Under the pieces are notes generated by a model. The model made no database searches and was not told the origin of the DNA. It was given only the letters and a program-made list of their open reading frames with translations. Made by a program: the position numbers and the translations under genes. Source: DATLGB01 sp038232275 (GTDB lineage: Bacteria > Actinomycetota > Thermoleophilia > Solirubrobacterales > Solirubrobacteraceae). Taken from it: a stretch of DNA of 28,087 bases. The DNA lies in NCBI GenBank assembly GCA_038232275.1, contig JBBSIC010000041.1, positions 1 to 28,087 of the forward strand, in the 5' to 3' direction. Below, piece after piece: positions 25,945 through 28,087 of this stretch (positions are counted from its first letter, which is position 1; every line of letters starts with the position of its first letter).

Positions 25945-25986
25945 CGCCCCCGCCAGGATTCGAACCTGGGACCTGCGGATTAGAAG
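25945..25986 (-). other. 3' half of a tRNA-Arg(UCU): probable attachment-site scar
   Basis: The minus strand holds 42 nt equal to a normal tRNA 3' half: anticodon loop CTTCTAA, stem TCCGC, variable AGGTC, T arm CCAGG-TTCGAAT-CCTGG, acceptor CGGGGGC and G. The 5' half is missing; the sequence diverges directly before the anticodon loop. Tyrosine integrases commonly recombine at this point and leave a 3' tRNA duplicate at the far end of the element. The orientation places the element body to the right, with the intact tRNA expected beyond the window. Confidence 0.6.
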
Positions 25987-26120
25987 AGGCCGCCTGGGGG
26001 TCAGCCTGGCACTGTAGAGCCAAATACGTGCTGCTGAGAGCGGTTAGATCCTGGCTAGTTCCGCAGAGTCGGGGACACCGTTGGAAACACGGTTTGCCTT
26101 CACCTCGAACTCCCTCACCG

Positions 26121-26150
26121 CGCGCGCAGCGGTCGCGACCGCTGCGCGCG
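26121..26150. repeat. Perfect 30-bp palindrome
   Basis: The half CGCGCGCAGCGGTCG is followed immediately by its exact reverse complement, centred at 26135/26136. It lies 14 bases upstream of the GTG start of the next gene and could be an operator, a hairpin in a leader, a terminator without U-tract, or an element-borne recombination site. No second copy was seen in the window. Confidence 0.8.
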
Positions 26151-26163
26151 ATCAGCGGATACC

Positions 26164-27021
26164 GTGAGATGCGTGCCATTCCGCCCCGCCAAACAAGAGG
26201 TGCTTCGGAGCTTCGTGATCCTGGACTCCGATGACGTCATGTCGGGACTCTCCGCACTCGATGGCGGCTCGATCGACGAGATTCTGATGACCGTCCGCGA
26301 AGACAACAGCTCAGACCGCAGCGGCGAATTGAACGTAAAGGCTGTCAAGGCGCGCGGCGGGAAGAATCATGGCCGAAAGACTCAGGAGGAGACCCGTCGT
26401 AGGCGCACGGAACATTCCGCGGCGGCCACCTTGCTCGACCGCCTCGATGAGATGGATGCCATCGGCGAGATCGATGGTGCTTTGGACGAGGAGGTCGCTG
26501 GTCAGCTTCAGCCGGGCATGACGGTGCGTTTGCGCGGCGCCCTGGAACTGCACCCCTTGCACCAGGCCGACACGATGCTCCGGAGCTTCATTTCAGCCGC
26601 ACCGAAGTTCGGTGAGCAGGAGACCGCGAGGGAACTGCGCAAGGTCCTGCCCATGTGGGATGCGATGATCGGCACGGGTAACAGCGCGCGCGTGCTTTTC
26701 GACCTTGCAACTGCGCCGGCGCAGGTTCCGCGCGTGCTGGTTCCCGCAAAGCGCACCTCACTTCAAGTCCCGATTGCCGAAGCAGCCGGCCATTGCACGA
26801 TCGTGGGGAAGGTCGACCGAATGCTCGGGCCCGACGAAGAGGTCCTCGCGCTGCGGGTACTGCAGAACGCCTCCGTGTCCGAGATGGAACGGAGCGCGGT
26901 CGAGGACGCCGCCGTCGAGATCGTCGAGGGCTTCACCGGGATCGGCGTCTCCTGCAGCGCCGAGGACGTGGTGATGCGCGGACCGCTGATCATGCTGCGC
27001 CCGCTCTGCGTGTGGCGCTGA
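26164..27021 (+). CDS. DUF6414-like protein of unknown function
   Basis: The 285-residue frame begins at GTG 26164; GTG 26173 is an alternative. The start EVLRSFVILDSDDVMSGLSA then GGSIDEI, a polar segment with GGKNHGRKTQEETRRRRTE, then AATLLDRLDEMDAIGEID and a later PGMTVRLRGALELHPL follow the layout I associate with DUF6414 proteins (start F(I/V).LD...(V/L)..L..L.GG.I.EI). No signal peptide, TM or catalytic motif is visible. Codon use is less GC-biased than in the left part of the window, consistent with acquisition. It lies next to the tRNA scar and the 30-bp palindrome and is convergent with a small helical gene. Family assignment is from memory and uncertain. Confidence 0.6.
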   Translation: MRCVPFRPAKQEVLRSFVILDSDDVMSGLSALDGGSIDEILMTVREDNSSDRSGELNVKAVKARGGKNHGRKTQEETRRRRTEHSAAATLLDRLDEMDAIGEIDGALDEEVAGQLQPGMTVRLRGALELHPLHQADTMLRSFISAAPKFGEQETARELRKVLPMWDAMIGTGNSARVLFDLATAPAQVPRVLVPAKRTSLQVPIAEAAGHCTIVGKVDRMLGPDEEVLALRVLQNASVSEMERSAVEDAAVEIVEGFTGIGVSCSAEDVVMRGPLIMLRPLCVWR

Positions 27022-27050
27022 ATCACGGCGATGTGGCGCCGGGAAATGGG

Positions 27051-27512
27051 TCAGATCGCAGTTGTCGCTGCCCGACGGACGACCGGAACCTGCCACGCGC
27101 TCAGACGGCCGTCGGTCCGGCGAGCGGTGTTGAGCATGTCGCGCCATTCCCCCCAAGCGATCGCTGCCTCGTCCCAGGCGTCTCGATCGGAACACACGCG
27201 CAGCAGTTTGTTGTACGCATCGCTGCGAAGTTTCTCCGGAGCATTCGGACTGCGGCCCACCGAACCCAACACGCCGGCAGCCTCGTCGAGTTCTTGGGCG
27301 CGCGCCAGACCGAGGCCCGCTTCATAGCGGCCGAACGGGTCGGCGCCGATTCGCAGTACTGCCCGGGCAGTCTCGCGCAACCGATCTCGAGCACCTCGCA
27401 TCTGCGCGATCCGAAGCGCGGCCTCGGCACCCCATCGGGTCGTCTCGTGACGATCAATCGTTGCCTCGGCTGTGGGGAAGTCACCTCTGCGCGCCGCGTC
27501 GTAAGCGCGCAT
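27051..27512 (-). CDS. Hypothetical helical (TPR-like) protein
   Basis: The 153-residue product is predicted to be all-helical, with repeated Ala-rich amphipathic segments: MRAYDAARRGDFPTAEATID, EAALRIAQMRGARDRLRETA, YEAGLGLARAQELDEAAGVL, AWDEAAIAWGEWRDML. The spacing recalls tetratricopeptide-type repeats but no strict TPR consensus is met. It converges on the DUF6414-like gene with 29 bases between stops. No start signal stands out upstream of ATG 27512, and the frame is open further upstream without protein-like sequence. Function unknown; accessory gene. Confidence 0.5.
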   Translation of the reverse strand: MRAYDAARRGDFPTAEATIDRHETTRWGAEAALRIAQMRGARDRLRETARAVLRIGADPFGRYEAGLGLARAQELDEAAGVLGSVGRSPNAPEKLRSDAYNKLLRVCSDRDAWDEAAIAWGEWRDMLNTARRTDGRLSAWQVPVVRRAATTAI

Positions 27513-27681
27513 GGTGTGGGTAGATGATCGGCACGCCGCTCCTGGTCGGGCGCCCGGTCGGCAAATCGCCGTCGGGTCCGGTCTCCGATGTTGGTCGCCA
27601 TGAAGGGAACGTACCCCCGGTGGCGGTCGGCGTGGGCGGTATGAGAGGACGAACTCGCTCTAGGTGGCTCGGCGGATCGCA

Positions 27682-27960
27682 ATGGGTCATCAGGAGGTCC
27701 GACTCGACGGAGGCGTCGCCGCGCGACCTTGCGTCCTCCCGGGCCTCGGCTGGTATCGAGCCATCGTCGTGGCAGGCGAACTGGAGCACGTAGCCGTGTT
27801 TGTCCCATCCGGCGCTGCGGTCGGCGCCGGTAGCCAGAAGTTCCGCGTGGTCGAGGGCGCCGCGGCTCGATTCCTCATGACATCGTCGGTACGTCTTACC
27901 AAGGACGGATCGCTTAGTGCTGCGGATCGTAAGTTCCTTCCGGGTTGGAAGGAGTCATAA
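27682..27960 (+). CDS. Small hypothetical protein
   Basis: A 92-residue frame from ATG 27682 (GTG 27664 is an alternative) ending in TAA. It has a plausible beta-rich middle (YRAIVVAGELEHVAVFVPSG, KFRVVEGAAARFLMTSSVRL) and a polar end (LSAADRKFLPGWKES). No Shine-Dalgarno sequence is visible and I recognise no family. It ends 23 bases before the transposase start. It may be a real accessory gene or chance coding. Confidence 0.35.
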   Translation: MGHQEVRLDGGVAARPCVLPGLGWYRAIVVAGELEHVAVFVPSGAAVGAGSQKFRVVEGAAARFLMTSSVRLTKDGSLSAADRKFLPGWKES

Positions 27961-27983
27961 CGCGGTCGGCGAACCTGGTGGTG

Positions 27984-28087
27984 ATGGGCTACGCGGTCGA
28001 GATCACTCTCAGCGTTGAGGAGCGCCGTGAGCTTGAGGCGCGGGCGGCGAAGCTGACGCTTGCCTATCGTGATGTGCAGCGCGCGAA
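27984..28087 (+). CDS. IS630-family transposase, N-terminus only (runs off the window)
   Basis: From ATG 27984 the frame reads MGYAVEITLSVEERRELEAR then AAKLTLAYRDVQRA before the window ends. The pattern (I)(T/V)LS.EER.ELE.RA...TL.YR.V.RA is the usual start of IS630-type transposases, leading into a helix-turn-helix. The DDE catalytic domain lies beyond the edge. The terminal inverted repeat expected just upstream of the start could not be identified with one end only. Confidence 0.65.
   Translation, partial: MGYAVEITLSVEERRELEARAAKLTLAYRDVQRA

Noticed and set aside
25833..26234. Plus-strand open frame containing PPPGFEPGTCGLEEA
   Set aside because: This peptide is a well-known false translation of a tRNA 3' half; the DNA is the tRNA-Arg scar at 25945-25986.
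27101..27808. 235-residue minus-strand open frame
   Set aside because: Low-complexity Arg/Pro/Ser-rich translation in a different frame from the more protein-like 27051-27512; no start signal.

Overview
The window is very GC-rich (roughly 70% or more by eye), with long open antisense frames, many GTG starts and tightly packed genes. This fits a high-GC actinobacterium. A secreted protein at 1286-1867 carries a Cys-rich C-terminal module that I associate with Thermoleophilia (Solirubrobacterales such as Solirubrobacter or Conexibacter). That assignment rests on recognition and was not searched.

Left part (1-8454): a truncated Pro-rich membrane protein; a PASTA-like lipoprotein; a secreted Cys-rich protein coupled to a Lys/Ala- and Pro-rich membrane protein; a short-chain dehydrogenase; a short GcvT-like folate protein divergent from a single-domain (core) MetE-like methyltransferase; a cytoplasmic GAF-GGDEF diguanylate cyclase; the C-terminal stump of a PfkB sugar kinase; and phosphoglucomutase.

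Middle (8485-20935, all minus strand): two complete oligopeptide/nickel-type ABC importer operons in tandem. The upstream operon (20935 to 14533) runs SBP-B-C-D-F and ends with a translationally coupled NMT1/THI5-like protein that has no export signal. The downstream operon (14370 to 8485) runs SBP-C-B-D-F, with a strong hairpin between the SBP and the first permease gene. Most internal junctions are 1-4 base stop/start overlaps.

Next (21059-24525): the C-terminal stump of a SAM-dependent methyltransferase with a coupled SHOCT-like small protein. It is followed by a cassette in which a TetR regulator is divergent from a 4-OT-type tautomerase and a 711-residue alpha/beta-hydrolase/GT-B glycosyltransferase fusion. 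The shared control region has a near-consensus minus-strand promoter, a TATAAT on the plus strand and a 22-bp palindrome between the two genes.

Right end (24526-28087): an accessory region with visibly lower GC. It holds a HEPN-like remnant, a degenerate tRNA-Arg(UCU)-like sequence, a small-protein/nucleotidyltransferase pair resembling a toxin-antitoxin module, a 42-nt 3' half of a second tRNA-Arg(UCU) that looks like an integration scar, a perfect 30-bp palindrome, a DUF6414-like protein, a helical hypothetical protein and the start of an IS630-type transposase. I read this as the edge of an integrated element whose body lies to the right. The best candidates for something undescribed are the TetR/tautomerase/hydrolase-glycosyltransferase cassette and the signal-less NMT1-like protein ending an ABC operon.
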